From: Blasia pusilla
Lineage: Eukaryota; Marchantiophyta; Marchantiopsida; Blasiales
Reading direction: 5' to 3'
Assembly: GCA_050084515.1 (NCBI GenBank)
Contig: CM114273.1
Location: 4,960,001 to 5,024,000, forward strand
Length of the DNA: 64,000 nucleotides
The stretch's first letter is position 1. Each line of letters opens with the position of its first letter. Below the pieces are notes generated by a model. It had not been told where the DNA came from. It was given only the letters and a program-made list of their open reading frames with translations, and did not search any database. The position numbers were made by a program, and so were the translations under genes. Positions 12,258 through 24,700 of this stretch are shown piece by piece.

Positions 12258-12960
12258 TCACAAATATATACGCACGAAAATAGTAGAAACATCATTATAT
12301 ACAAAGTGTATATCTACTACAATAGCACTTGCACCATTGGCAGCATGTACCTTCAAGTTTATATTAGAAGTAAGCATTACCTTGCATCCTATTGCAATAA
12401 AGGGTATTTGATGGAAATTTGGATCTTGCAGCCGATCTAAGAATTCAAGAGATGCAAGAGCATCTGATAAGAGTTGAATGTGAACTATAGAGGCATTGCT
12501 AAATAGAGGTCTTAGGGCTATATTATTGAACAATTGAGCATCAGATCGTTGAGATCATATTATGGTGGTATCATTTGTAATGAAGTCTACTGCCGTGTCT
12601 TTGGTAATAAAACAATCTTTGAGGCAATCATGAATTTCATGAGCAGAAGGTAATTTGGTTCTAATAGTAGAAAGGAACATCAAATATGGTTAATCGTCGA
12701 CATGTCTCATTGGGGTACTTAACTCATATGTTGTAGCATCATTCAGGAATACAGATGATGATAAGTGGCAAATATGATAAATGTCATGAAATTTGTGGAC
12801 ACATACAGCTGGAAGCTGACTCAAATCACCAACAAGGATGACAAGTTTGGAAGTGAATGGCTTATTATCTTTGCATGGACTACATTCATTGAGTCTCATG
12901 GCTACAATCTGAAGAAGGTGTGGTGTTAACATTGGACATTCGTCAATAATGATAATATTG
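12258..12960 (-). pseudogene. Helitron PIF1-type helicase fragment (copy 1)
   Basis: The minus strand has LVILVGDLSQLPAV (helicase motif III, about 12,850-12,790) preceded by LTPHLLQIVAMRLNE, then FHQIPFIAIGCKVMLTSN and INLKVHAANGA further downstream. Each block matches the longer helicase at 46,346-47,766. The Walker A region and motifs V and VI are missing, so this is a remnant of the same Helitron family, oriented like the large copy. Confidence 0.65.
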
Positions 12961-15110
12961 GCTTTATGGAAGTCATTTTACTCTTAAAAGTTGGTATTCT
13001 CATATGAAAAATGGCAAAGGAACAAACCATTGAGGAAAACGGAACAAACCATTAAGGAAAACAGAACAAGGAGATGTCAATATTTTGAAGTGCAAATATT
13101 AGTTTACTTCTCCTTGGAAGTGAGGACAAAAAATCCAGTTAAATTGATTTTTAACGATGAGGAGGAAAGAATGAGAATGGAGAAAATAATATTATGTCAC
13201 TTTTATCCTTGGAAGTGTTCATAGAAGAATAAAAAAGGAACAAAACACCAAGGATAAAATAACAAAGAAAGACCAAGATAGTTGACTACAGATATTAGGC
13301 CACTTAAATATTTGAAAAGTTTTCAATGCATAACAAAAAGAAGAACAACAAACCATGAAGGAAAGTAAAAGGAGGGACCAAGATAGTTGAGTACAACTAT
13401 CATATCACTTTATCCTTGAAAATATTATGCAAAGCAAAGTGGAGGAACAAACCATCAATTATGGACCACAATAGTAAAGTACAAATCTTATTATATCTTT
13501 TAATATATACTTTGATAATCTTTTAGAGTTTATAAGTCTTGGCCACATAAAGAACAAATTTCACATAACATGCTCTATTTTTGGATTGTGAGAAAATCCA
13601 CAACCTCTACTCTTTTATAATATCTAATTTTAATTTTAGGATTCCGACAAAATTGGTTTTTTCACATTACCTTCGATACCAAAAGACTGTGCAAACTAAA
13701 TTCTTGTTAACTAATGAAATTGATATAACTTATTGAGATGTCACACTAAAGGCCATAGAGTTGACATATCTATGTCAACCTTTTGGCCCTCACTGTGGCA
13801 TTTATACTATTATTGCAAGAGTGTCTCGTGATTTTTAACACTCCTCTTCACGACATGTGTCTTTTGGTTGAAATGTTTTGGAACTCAAAATTGAACCATT
13901 TTAAGTTGCTCGAAGGTTTAGGAATTGAGGATCTATTTAAAGTCAAAATTTGGGAGGATGTTATTATCATAGCCTGTGCTTTGCATAGACTTTGTACTAG
14001 TAGTAAGGGTTGGGAAAGCCACAAATATAAGAATTTAAATCTTTCCGTAATGGGAATGTAGGGGAAATTTTAGCATGGCCAATGGATTTTATGGTTCTTT
14101 ATTTTAAACTAACTTTTTGACGTTGCCACAATTTCCACATCTTATCTTAGTCTTGAAATGGATAGCTTGATATAAGCCCTAGTTTAATTGATGGAAAATG
14201 ATGTTACTTCGACCACAACAAAGCACAATCAATCTTATAACCCATGTCAAAAGACCTAGGTCCTTTATCCTTTCTAATTGTAAAACTATATCACAATATA
14301 ATTGTGATTTTGACTTCCATCAAAATTTTATAGCAAATATTGATGATATTATTTGTGTAATGATTTTTTCTTTCTTAATAAAAATCAATGAATATAATTG
14401 GTATCTAAATTATCATTTGTTATCAATTATAATTTGGCTAGCTGGTTGTTATTTGCCTAGTTGTTTAATTGTATGTCTAACTTAGCCCATCCATCTCAAA
14501 AATGAAAAGAGACAATCATTTAATATACTCCTTGGCTTTGTATGCATAGAAGAGGGTAATCAAATTTGTGCATACCTCAACCTTTGCACACAATTAGATT
14601 TAAGAAAAAATTCTCACATATTTAACTAGGGAACTCATAAGGATTTATCTCAACATATACCTATTTTCCATAAATATGAAGGGGAAAAAAGGTATATCTC
14701 TAGATACCTCTTTGTTGTCCAGTGACCTCATATCACAAATAGTCGATGATGCACATGCAAGCATAAACCAAAGAGGAAGTCACAAGGATATCTTGGAGTT
14801 AGTAGCAAAGAGGCTAGACTAGTTGTAAGACCCTTAAAACTCTCTCAAGATATTTGCTAATGACGAGTGATTTGCGGTAGTAAGGCTTGTCAAAACAAAA
14901 GCAAGAATCCCTAGGCATTTCTTTGCATCAAGGGGCATGTTCACATGGATAACAACATGGATAAGAAGGAAGCATTAGCCCGAAATCTAGTTCGTCAAGT
15001 CGTGGACAAGTGGGCAAGATGAACTTTTCATTCATCTTGATTCTCATGAAAATTTCAGAGAATCAAGATGAATGAGATCATTTATCATACTCATTTCAAG
15101 ATTACCCACG
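12961..15110. other. AT-rich region without a recognised gene
   Basis: The sequence is AT-rich and degenerate. A 92-residue reading frame at 13,783-14,061 has no similarity I can name. The only clear structure is the 18-bp hairpin at 15,028-15,075. Confidence 0.4.
15028..15075. repeat. Perfect 18-bp inverted repeat with a 12-nt loop
   Basis: The arm TCATTCATCTTGATTCTC (15,028-15,045) is exactly complementary to 15,058-15,075. The loop ATGAAAATTTCA is itself partly self-complementary, so the whole could extrude as a cruciform. No function is evident. Confidence 0.75.
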
Positions 15111-15119
15111 GTCTCAAGA

Positions 15120-15475
15120 TTATAGGAGCAAGTCAAAATTTGAAAGGATGGGAATTGCGTTGGATTTTATGGAATCCACATGTGTGATTGGGAGTTCCGG
15201 TAGATCAACATTACTTTTCGCTAATTTCATCCGTGTGAGTAGATGGGAAGCTTTGATTGAACTTAGGTCAAGCAGTATGTGGAATGATAAACGGAACTCA
15301 TGGGCGAGTGGTCTCAACTGATCTAGCCTAATTCCTCCTGATGCAAGTGAAAAAAGCATATTTGTCTGAGTGCGAGTGAGAGTAGTTTCTTTGGAGTCAA
15401 TTTTTTTGAATGTAAGGGTTTCTTTCTGCAGATCTGCAAAGTAAGAAGCTTGTGTCAGTAAATGAAAAAGAAATC
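15120..15475 (-). pseudogene. Helitron accessory-protein fragment (copy 1, middle part)
   Basis: On the minus strand KIDSKETTLTR is followed by LFSLASGGIRLDQL and then LLDLSSIKASHLLTRMK and IPILSNFD. The large copy at 45,215-45,660 has NVDFKETTLKR, LFNLVSGGIRLDQI, LLDLTSTKATYITDRMK and FPMLFNFD. The order is the same, so the segment is homologous. It lies 5' of the helicase fragment rather than 3', so this locus is rearranged or holds two partial copies. Confidence 0.5.
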
Positions 15476-16187
15476 AAAGCATACATTAACAAGAATATGG
15501 TGAACTCGCCAAGTAAGCGCAAAAGTGCATGATATTATTAGGTATAATACTTTCCTCTCCATCTATTATCCTCCACTCATTTCCATACAAGTCGCTACTC
15601 CCACTTCTATTGTCTTTCTTTGCTCTTTCTGTCCATCATCTACTTTACCCTAAGCTCTCTAGTCTTTTCTCCTTCTGTGCAGGTTCATGGATAATTTATT
15701 TTCACTTCAGTCTGCTATATTTACATTTACAAATTAAACTCAACATGTTTTTAATTTCCATGCTTTTGATATTAATTTTGAAATTCACTTCCACTTTTTT
15801 CTTTGCTTTTGTCTATTTGCTCAAACTTCTCCTCATCTTCTGTTCATGGTAATTTCCTTTCTTCCATAAGCACTTCTTCTATGTTGTCTCCATATCCGAT
15901 CACACTGTCACACCATCTGTCTTTCTCTGCCCTATATTTCAGTATACTTTTGGTCTTATTTTCTGTTCTTTCACTACATTTTAGTATACATATGATTGTG
16001 CATGATAAAACAACCACTTTCACTTCCACACTTTCCACCGATACCATCTTTTCTATCTTCTCCTTACATTTCTCTACGCATATGTGCTTTTAATTTAGCA
16101 TGCAAATGCCTTCTCATTCTTTCTACTATTACTTTTTTCCTACACTTCCTCTAAATTTTCTCCTTTCAATGACAAATATGTTTGCAG

Positions 16188-16546
16188 GTTCGCTACAGGA
16201 GCCCATCCAAGAGAGCTCGGCATGCTAGTGCCTCTGCTGGACGTTCTACTTCCCACAACACCAGCTATGTTCCAACGCACGTCCATGAACAAGATGAGTT
16301 GAGGCTCTATGAAGCTGAGTCGAAAGTTGGCATATTGGAGAACCAGTTAGGTTTATGTGACGACCTTGTGTCATCTCTCTATAAAGAGATTGACCAGTAG
16401 AAGGAGGCACTTGATCACTACACTGCTAAGTTAAAGGATGCCAGATCGTACTTCAAAGACTTGCTGGCTGATATTGAGCCTATGATTGCTCACAACCCAA
16501 AGCTTTCATTGCAGGCCAACATAATTCAATCACTACTACAACAATA
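16188..16546 (+). pseudogene. Helitron accessory-protein fragment (coiled-coil C-terminal part, copy 1)
   Basis: After an acceptor-like TTTGCAG the frame reads VRYRSPSKRARHASASAG, a serine-rich basic stretch, then DELRLYEAESKVGILENQLG, KLKDARSYFKDLLADIE and PKLSLQANIIQSLLQQ. The minus strand at 43,729-44,082 carries QLKDARTHFKDFLKDVQ and PKLALQASIIQSLL, so this is the same coiled-coil tail. An in-frame TAG (after YKEIDQ) breaks it. It is on the opposite strand to the other accessory pieces nearby, another sign of rearrangement. Confidence 0.5.
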
Positions 16547-16776
16547 ATAGACTTCTTACGCTCTTGTAGCTATTAGCTTATGTTCTCTCATGCTACGACT
16601 GATGTAGCCTTGTTGATAAAAGCCGATTTCACTCTATCAACATTTCCAGAAACACTACTATGACACTCATTTTGCCATGATGATTGATTTCCACTCATAA
16701 CTACAAGCAGAAGTGCATTTTTGTCACTCAACACTTTTGGTTTCTTCTGCTGATTTCCAAATTGTGTGTGTCTCAT

Positions 16777-17300
16777 TACTTTCCTGCTGTGAACTTCCCT
16801 TTAACTAAATTTCCTACCAATGTATTTCAGATCTGTGCATTAGATCACTTCCCCCCCCTCCTTTGCTTACGCTACATGTTTTTTTCATGTTCAAAGGATT
16901 TTACTTTCTTGTTGTGTACATTTCTTTTCTTCAATTCCTTTATTCTGGTATTTCAGATCACTCCATGACCTCTTTCAATCTTCTTGTTCCTCATTTACCT
17001 GCACTATAAATATGGTTCATGTTCATAGATTTTTTCTTTCCTGTTGTTTACTTGCACTTTCAAGAATTCCATTGCTGCTACATATCCTCGTGCATATAAG
17101 ATCAGTGCATCAAATCTCTCATTCTTTTTTTCCTCTTTTACTTACACTATATGGTTTTCTCATGCTCATTTATTTTTACTTTCCTGCTATGTAGATCCCT
17201 TTTCCTCTATTCCTTTACTGTTGTATTTCAGATCACTCCATCATCTCTCATTTTTTTCCCTCCTTTACCTACACTCCATGTTTTTTCCGTGTTGGTAGAT
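16777..17300 (+). repeat. Four tandem pyrimidine-rich repeats, about 125-140 bp each
   Basis: Units begin near 16,777, 16,902, 17,034 and 17,175 with TTTTACTTTCCTGCT-like sequence, and contain GTATTTCAGATCACTCCAT-like sequence followed by CCTCCTTTACCTACACT and CATGTTTTTTCATG. The copies are diverged. Each carries a good polypyrimidine tract plus CAG, so each is a potential splice acceptor. Confidence 0.65.
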
Positions 17301-18034
17301 TTGCTTCCATTTTTTGCTTCTTCATTCGCATTGTCTTACCATTCTCGTAGTAGTTTATATTCCTTTCTGTATCAGCATGCTTGCACTCTCTTTTATTCAC
17401 GTTTCCTCTACTTCAGTGACTTGCACTCAATATCTACTTTCATACCCTCATCACATTGTAAGTTTTACTCATGTACATTCAGCATTTTCATTTAAACTTT
17501 GCATTTACCATCTCCTTCTAGATATCACTCTAACATTTTTCCCTCAAAATAAATAACTCTTTTTAGAATTACACACCACTTTATAACTACAACCAACCAC
17601 GATACGCACACTTTCACAATGATTTCCACGTGAAAATATCTTCACCTCTATTGCCCTACACATATATCTCGAAGCATACCATTTCTCTACATCTCCTCCA
17701 TGTCACTTAATTTCATCTCCTCCATGTCACTTAACCTTTTATATCTAATCTACAATTTTTCACTCATCTATTAAGTAATTTACTTCTCCACCACCAAATT
17801 TACAATATATATCTCCAAATTTTCATACTACTTCAAAGACTATAACCATTTACCTTGGCTCCACATATAAACCTCCTTCACTACTATTTTTCTACAACAC
17901 ATTCAAACCATAATTTTGTCCTTCGGATTTCTCCCCTTCATTTTCCACCAATACTCCACTTTCATATTTCATATAATTTACACATCCTTTTCAAAATATC
18001 GCCACCATCCCTCACTGGCCGCACACTTGTTCCA

Positions 18035-18949
18035 CTAGTGAGAATGCCCGTGCAATGCACCGGCATCAAATTTTATACTAACAAATACTAAGTTGAAGAC
18101 GTGGGAAGGAAGGGTGGGTGGCCAAGCACAACATTGGATGGATGGCATCCATGTGGTTATATTAGATGGGATGGGATTGAGTCGGTGCCGGCCGGGTCCC
18201 ATGGGAAACATGGAGGGGGACAAAGAGCGAGCACTCTAGCAATTTCGTTTAGCCGCTCGAACGTGCAAGAGCGGGATCCCACAGATCCCGAGCTCTTCCT
18301 CATAGACTAACTGCCTTTGTATTGGTGGAAAAGAACCTGCAAAGAGATGATATGCCTAGCCGGGGATGCCACTTGAGAAGAGTTGTCTACCTCTAAACGA
18401 AGAAGAAAAATGGTAAGAGGGGCCAGTTACCCAAAGTTGAGGGAGGTTCGGTTTGAGGGAAGAATTATTCACCACCATCATTGTTTGGTTGCCCACTTAT
18501 TGGATAATTTGCGTGCCTGGTTGAGGGTTTCCAAGAAGGAGAAGAGTTTCCAAAAGTGGGAATGATCTTAAAAATGAACGTCCTCTTCCGATCCGTATGC
18601 CTCACGCGATGCAAATTCTTCAGCAAGTACTTGATGAATTCAGAGATCACAATCTACAACAATTGGTAATTTCTCAAATTTTCGAATGCGATAATTCCTC
18701 CCTTAATCTAGAAGTTGTACTTTACAACTCTCTATGCATCAGTGGAATATACACGCTACAAAATCTCTTGCCAATGAATCGTAGTGACTGGCCTTTCTAG
18801 CAACATTCCTTTTCTTCCAGGGAATCTGCGTAGTTCTATAAACTGGGAAGGGTGTAGATGGAAGAAGTAGAGACAACCGTTTGGAAGGACTGAAGAAAAC
18901 AAAATTTGGGAGGAGTGATAGAGGATCTCCTGGTGTGAGTGACTATCAC

Positions 18950-19025
<76 letters not shown>

Positions 19026-19743
19026 CCAATGGAATATTAAGAGATTTCGATGGCAGGAGCCGATGTGGAGAACATAATAGTTCACATATTGCGTGCGGTT
19101 GGCCTCACTTTCTCCTTCAGTTTGTTTTGGTAGATAATGGAAACAAGGAGCTCCTATGGTTAAGAATAGGAGGGATGACAACGAAGAAAAAATCGGTGGT
19201 GAGAACCAACGTTGCAGCAAAAGAACTGCAGCGAGGATAGTAAAAACCTCCGGAAATTACCAGTTTTCTTGCCACCCTCCACCCACCAACGATCGTAACT
19301 TCCCCACCTCCACTCGCTGTGATTCCAGCGCCTCCTTCTAGACGAGTCACTTCTCTCCCTTCTCCAAGTTCTGCCTCTCCCCTCTCCCTAATACATTTAT
19401 GAGCTCTAAAGAAGGATCAAAGGGGAACAAAGATGTGTGGCTAAGAAGGATTGAAGGGGAACAAGTGTGTGGCTGGCTCCATAAGACCTGATTTAGCAAA
19501 GGCACGTGTCTCCCTAGACGCATAAAATCAAATCTACCATTCAGACCACAACACGAAGCACAAGTCGGGCAGCGAAAAGAGGTCCCTTACTGTAAAACAC
19601 TTTTGAGGTATCGGTGTTTCACTTCTTATAGCCATCATATATTTGTTTCCTTTTTTCCTTTCCACACATAGTAACCCCCCATGTTGCAATGATTCCAATC
19701 ATCTCACTCACACTGGCAAAAACTTACTAGTAATATAGATAGA
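18035..19743 (-). mobile_element. Non-autonomous Helitron, about 1.7 kb, minus orientation
   Basis: The 3' end on the minus strand is a short hairpin (18,046-18,064; arms GCCCGTGC and GCACCGGC, loop AAT), then 7 bases and CTAG (18,035-18,038), followed by T. The 5' end fits TCTATCTATATTACTAG starting at 19,743 (or 4 bases further in), preceded by A. TC start, hairpin near the 3' end, CTRR terminus and insertion between A and T are the established Helitron signature. The interior has no recognised gene and includes a long (AG)n tract. The 3' end is nearly identical to that of the element ending at 55,079, so they are one family. The 5' end is less certain than the 3' end. Confidence 0.6.
18953..19022 (+). 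repeat. Uninterrupted (AG)35 microsatellite
   Basis: Seventy bases of perfect AG dinucleotide. Reading frames through it (RERERE or SLSLSL) are artefacts. Perfect repeats of this length usually reflect recent expansion and are length-polymorphic. Confidence 0.95.
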
Positions 19744-20061
19744 TGGAAGGCATGATTGTTTCCGCTTATGTCTCTTTTCTTAGCGATGACTCCGAATCCT
19801 ACAACACAAGTATTAATAGACCCCTACTCCAAATCCGATCTCTTTTCAAGTCTTTGTAGAGGGCAGCTGAATCTGGAGACACTCCTACCACTCAAACCTC
19901 ATTCACGCGAAATTAACCATGACCAATGTCGCTGTCCCAGTGGCCAACTACGACCGCGGCCTCCAAACCACACACGTTTCCGGTCGAACCAGCCCACCAC
20001 ATTCAGCCCTAAGATAGCGCAGCTTCCACCCTCCAGCGCAAATGCTCCGCCCGGCTAAAAC

Positions 20062-20070
20062 TGGCGGGAA
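20062..20070. promoter_or_regulatory. Possible E2F site upstream of the TRAIP-like gene
   Basis: TGGCGGGAA matches the E2F consensus (TTSSCGSS read on the other strand). It lies about 640 bp upstream of the start codon at 20,713. S-phase control would suit a replication-linked ligase, but a single 9-bp match is weak evidence. Confidence 0.3.
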
Positions 20071-20712
20071 CACGAGCGAATTACGAACTCAAAAAATCGT
20101 TCTTCCTTCTTTCAAACGGAAGTCGTCGTCTCCCGAATGCTCTGGTTCTCCAGATGTTTCCGAAGGCTCTGGTTCTCCATTTGTGAGACGACTCACAATC
20201 TTTGCATTGGGAGATTGATTTTCAGCCGATAATGACACTGTGCGCATGGCGAGGGTACTGGGGAGATGGCAGTGCGGGAATGACGTTCGCATGGAATGAA
20301 TGGAGACCCGAATTCTCCTGGTGTTAGGATTAGAAATTGACTCCTGAATCTTGGTTCTCCCCGTGTGCTACTTTTGAGGATTTGCGTATGGTCTGTGGAG
20401 CAAAGATATGGTGATTGTTGTTATGTATCGATGATGGATTGTGCGCCCAGGATCTGGGTCTGACATGCCGTGGATCTAGTGGTTCCTGAGGGATTCTTTC
20501 TTTAGCTCTGGCGCTGGGTTGTTAGGGATTGGAGTTTGGATACGGAACGGAATTCGTCTCTTTGTAGACGTTCTAGTTTCGGAGGGTTTTGGGAAATTTG
20601 TGAGAGTTGACTATGTCGGAAACGGAAACGGAATTCTGGAATTAACAATTGGGCCCTGTAGAGGGAGAGATGGTGGTGAGAGCCGCTGAAAGCTAATTTG
20701 CTGCGAGAGGCC

Positions 20713-23700
20713 ATGAGTGGTGCTATTTGCGCCATCTGCTACGAAGATGTCCACATATGTAGCGATCTTCTGCAATCCATCTCTGGATGTGGCCATGTCT
20801 TTCACGAACTCTGGTAAGTCCATGCAATATTGTTCCATTCTTGTGATCCCAGCTAGTGAGGTGGTGGAACCTTCTAGTTTCATCTATCCCTCTCAATCTA
20901 TATGTTGTGCAAATGTATGATGGTGCTGCAGCTTGCAGCAATGGATTGAGTATTGCCCGAAAGGACGAACCCCGGCTTGCCCCCTGTGCAAATCAAGTTG
21001 TGCGGCCAAGGATGCCCACAGGCTTTATTTCCAGTCTGCATCTGAATCGCAACAACAAAAAGTTCCGCCATGTGCGACATCTAAGAGCAATTCTCCAGAT
21101 TGCAAATCGTCTGAGGTACGTCAGCTTTTGCTTAATTACGTTTAGTCGTTTCTGTGTAGGAACTGACGCAAGTTATATTTGAGGTGAGGTGGCGGCGGAG
21201 GTGAAGTATAATTCTTGTATTCGTGAACTCCAGTTTTAAGCATTCCATGACATGGAGCTACTGTCGAGATGTTCAAATGAGATGTATTGTCTTCAGATGA
21301 TGGTTTGGCTAGCATGCGAGTCTGTCTTGAGATTATCCCCCTGTACAGTTTTACTCGTGGTCGAAAGAACTGAGTGGAAAAAAATATCACTTCTCTGCGC
21401 GGTATGTGCATGACATCTATCTTCCTATTCCTCCAAACTTCTAGGTTGATCGAGTGCACATCTCGAGACTAGAGGCAAAAGTGCGAATGCTAGCGAATGC
21501 CTGCCAAATCTCGCAAGAGCAGATTTTGGACCTCACGGCAAAGGTACTTATCCACAAAGAGTCATTGTTCCACCCAGCTTGATTTTCATCCCTTCGATCT
21601 CTAATTGTTATTCGGTTGCGAAGAGGGCAATGGAAAGTGAAACGATGCCCGTGAACACTTGTAGCACTGCGAATCAGCTCTGCTCGGAGTGCTGCAAATA
21701 CAATAAATCCCGTTAAATTGTATGTCTTGGCTTCTGTTTGTTCAGGAAGAAAAATGTAAAGGCGAAAACCAAGCTCTCGAGGCTGAATTGAAGAACCTTA
21801 AGAAGGAACGAGCGATTTTAAATCAGGAGTTGCATCGAATTCGGGAGGTAGATAATTTAAAGTACATCGAGGGATTCCCTGTTGTCTTTGGTTGTGGATT
21901 TGCATTAACTGGGGATCTAGATTTGGCTCCGTGGACTCGCATGTTACGGTCGCCAACCACTTCCCTATAAGATTCATTTCTTCTTAAGTACGCTTGCACC
22001 AAATGCTTTTCTTTGTAGGATTACTCTTTTTGGTGGAGTTTGATTTCTGTGCACTAGTTGGGCATATCTATCTTCATGGCACTTGCACATCAATCGGATT
22101 AGCTCCTGAGGTTCGCCTTGAAGCTCTTCAGTACGTTAGTTTCAGTTATCGAGAGTCGCATCCTACCCACAAATAATCGGATCCAACTCCGTGAAAGTTT
22201 TATCTCAGAGGGGATAGATATGTCCTTTACCTCATTGGTGTCAAAGAGTTTATAGGGGCTTGTGTCTCAAATAACGTTTTAATGGGAGTGTGCATATGGC
22301 TAAGTTTCTATTGTCTAACAGGAGCTGAAGGCGTCAGCTGCACAACGTCAAGGCTTGCTGCGGAGGAACGTGGCCATGGAGATGGATCTGGCGGCACATA
22401 AGTTGTAAGAAGCTACAACACGTCATGTACCCGTCAAGTTCTAGACGATGGAAAATGCTGATTATTATTAGGGTAACACGTGAGTCAGTTGAGTTCAGTT
22501 CAGTAAAATATTATTTTTGGTCCAGATAGCATGAGTAAATACGCCTGACGTTGACGACTGAATGAGATAGAAAGGTTTGCGATTCGTGTGGATATAAAAT
22601 GCAGGAATTGCCTGTTGTAGGGTTTCTGATGTGAACTTGGGAGAAGAGGAGGTGCTAAATCTGGCACTTCTTAGTCGAGGTAACAAGGATGACACAATTC
22701 AGACTTTGACAAAATCGCTTATTCTCCGTAACAGGTTAGTATTCATGCCCTGGTCGCTGGTGTGAGATATTCTCTGCTGGTTAAGCAGAAGCGCCGAGTT
22801 CGATTGGTATTTCTTTGGGATTAGCTAGGGGCTTTGTTCGAGGAGTCCTTCTCTGACCTTCTCCCCAATCAGAACTGATGGGTGATGATGCCCGCATACT
22901 GGATCTGAGGGCCCTATCTGGCTAATGGCAGGGCATACAAAGATTTGATGATACGGTGCAATCAGCTGGGGACAGGAGAGGGGCGTGCGAAGGTGAAGGC
23001 CGAGAAGGTGATTGAAAAAGTCAAGCGGCTGAAGGTGAGGATCACAAATGTCAAAAGAAGGGCAACCTCGTCAATGCAAGCGTTCTTAATGCATATGATT
23101 TCTGTTTACATTACCTCATCACCTGATATGAGCGATGCTCAGGAAGCAGCGCTCATCAGGTATCAGATGATAAGCTAATGTAAGCAGAATTCACCAATGC
23201 CTATGACTGTGAAGGCCAAAGAACCAAAGCCAGCCTTTTTGGTGGCTACTCGAATCCACATGATTCCTTCTTAAGAATCCTCAAGTCATATGGAAGGGTG
23301 GCGTATATGCAAACCTCTTTCCATCAGGGAGAACTTACTATCTGGTAATTGTCATCTGTATGCAGGAGAAGCTGATAGCAGTTTCAAAAGCCCAAGAAGA
23401 GCGAGTGAATGCGAGGCTACGGGCACTCGCCAATTCTGAAGCATTCCATAAGTTTCCTGAGACGGCTACGAGTCCGCCGACCCCGTGTAGCACTGCCACG
23501 AACGAAAGTCGTGCTAAAGATTGGGACACACCGCCGTCTTCAGAATCTGGTCCACAGGGGACAAATGTGGGGTCATGCTCCAAAAGGGCTGATGAAGTTA
23601 TAGCGGTTGACAAATATTTTACGAGTACATGTCAGAGAGACCGAGACAGGACAAGCGCAGTCGGCAGCAGGCGTCACTCGTGTGAAAGTTTAGGAAGTGA

Positions 23701-24700
23701 TTTTGGTCGACAGCTCTCTGAGGCAAACAGGGAGGGAAGTAGTCATAGGGATTCAACAGCACCTTCTCATATGTCTGCCGTCGACGAAATTAGGAGTGAT
23801 TCTGTAGAGGTCTCAGCCGGTTCATTCCAGGAATTGACTGTCACGGACCTTGGAGAACACGAGCAGAGCTTAAATGACCATTTTAGAAACAGGACTGGAT
23901 CCTCTCCACTGGAATCTGACAACATTAGAAATAGAACTTTGATTTCTGACACTCATTACGACGAAAGGAACGTTTGCGAGCTGGATACACTACCAATTCC
24001 TATCAGGCGCGAGGCAGGCCCTGGACAAAAGCGACACTTCACCCAAGAATTCTCGATCATGAGTGAGTGTTCCCTAACTTCAACAACAATTGCATTCTGT
24101 TCTGATCATTCCCTGCTGTTGGCAGCTCGTGGCAACAACAGTCTTGGAGCTCACGACAAGAGCTTATTTTTCTCATCACCAGACACTCGCGAAAGTTGAC
24201 TCGCCTGTGTTCCCCCCACGCACAACTTGATACTTATCTGCGTCGTTTGTTTTAGGTGGAAGGAGGTATTGCCCTCCCATCGTCGCAAGCAACGAGAACT
24301 CAAGATACATCATATCAGGAGCAGATGGTCGAGGTGGGCGAATCACAATTTTGAAACCGCCTCCTGTTTCTATGGTACGAATCTTGTGTTCTCACTTTTG
24401 TACAACCCAACCCTCTCTTTTTAGCACCGAATTTGTCATCAGGATCTCTAACTCTAAGTACAGCCATGGCTCATTCTTTGTCGACGTGGTCTGGATCAAG
24501 TAGCAGCATCCAAGACGAATGGCGTGTTTCCCCCAGCTGCTTCTCACCGTGTTACGATTTGCCCTGGATAATAACAGGCGGGGAGCTCTGGTCGTCCTGC
24601 TGCAATCAAAGCGAAGCGACTTAAGCCTACCCCACAAGCTACGGGCTCAACAGCGTTGAAGATCGAGCACTTCTTTGGGCCAGTGCCAGGCTCCAACTGA
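20713..24700 (+). CDS. TRAIP: TRAIP-type RING E3 ubiquitin ligase, at least ten exons
   Basis: Exons 20713-20813, 20932-21115, 21445-21543, 21746-21847, 22322-22404, 22621-22734, 22932-23034, 23366-24062 and 24256-24374 splice in frame (534 codons). Residues 6-53 form a C3H2C3 RING: C6, C9, C26, H28, H31, C34, C50, C53. Long coiled coils follow (RLEAKVRMLANACQISQEQ; ALEAELKNLKKERAILNQEL), then VSDVNLGEEEVLNLALLS and KSLILRNR-AYKDLMIRCNQL, both typical of plant TRAIP proteins. A serine-rich linker and SGADGRGGRITILKPPP precede the tail, which ends TALKIEHFFGPVPGSN before TGA at 24,698-24,700. IEHFF resembles the PCNA-binding (PIP) box of animal TRAIP. Animal TRAIP ubiquitinates stalled replisomes at crosslinks and in mitosis; the same nuclear role is inferred. 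I could not fix the junctions between 24,375 and about 24,590. Confidence 0.85.

Larger units (their letters stand above)
15500..17990 (+). repeat. Strand-asymmetric pyrimidine-rich tract
   Basis: For about 2.5 kb the plus strand is dominated by C and T, with many TTTCAG and TTTTAG words and almost no purine runs. Most reading frames here are low-complexity (S, L, F, C rich) and not genes. It encloses one coiled-coil exon (16,188-16,546) and a four-copy tandem repeat (16,777-17,300). Confidence 0.6.

Noticed and set aside
15529-17556. Several 80-115 codon plus-strand frames rich in S, L, F and C
   Set aside because: Low-complexity products of a pyrimidine-rich tract; overlapping frames are equally open.
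18881-19240. 119-codon and 154-codon frames through the AG repeat (RERERE / SLSLSL)
   Set aside because: They exist only because a dinucleotide repeat has no stop codons; flanking residues show no family.
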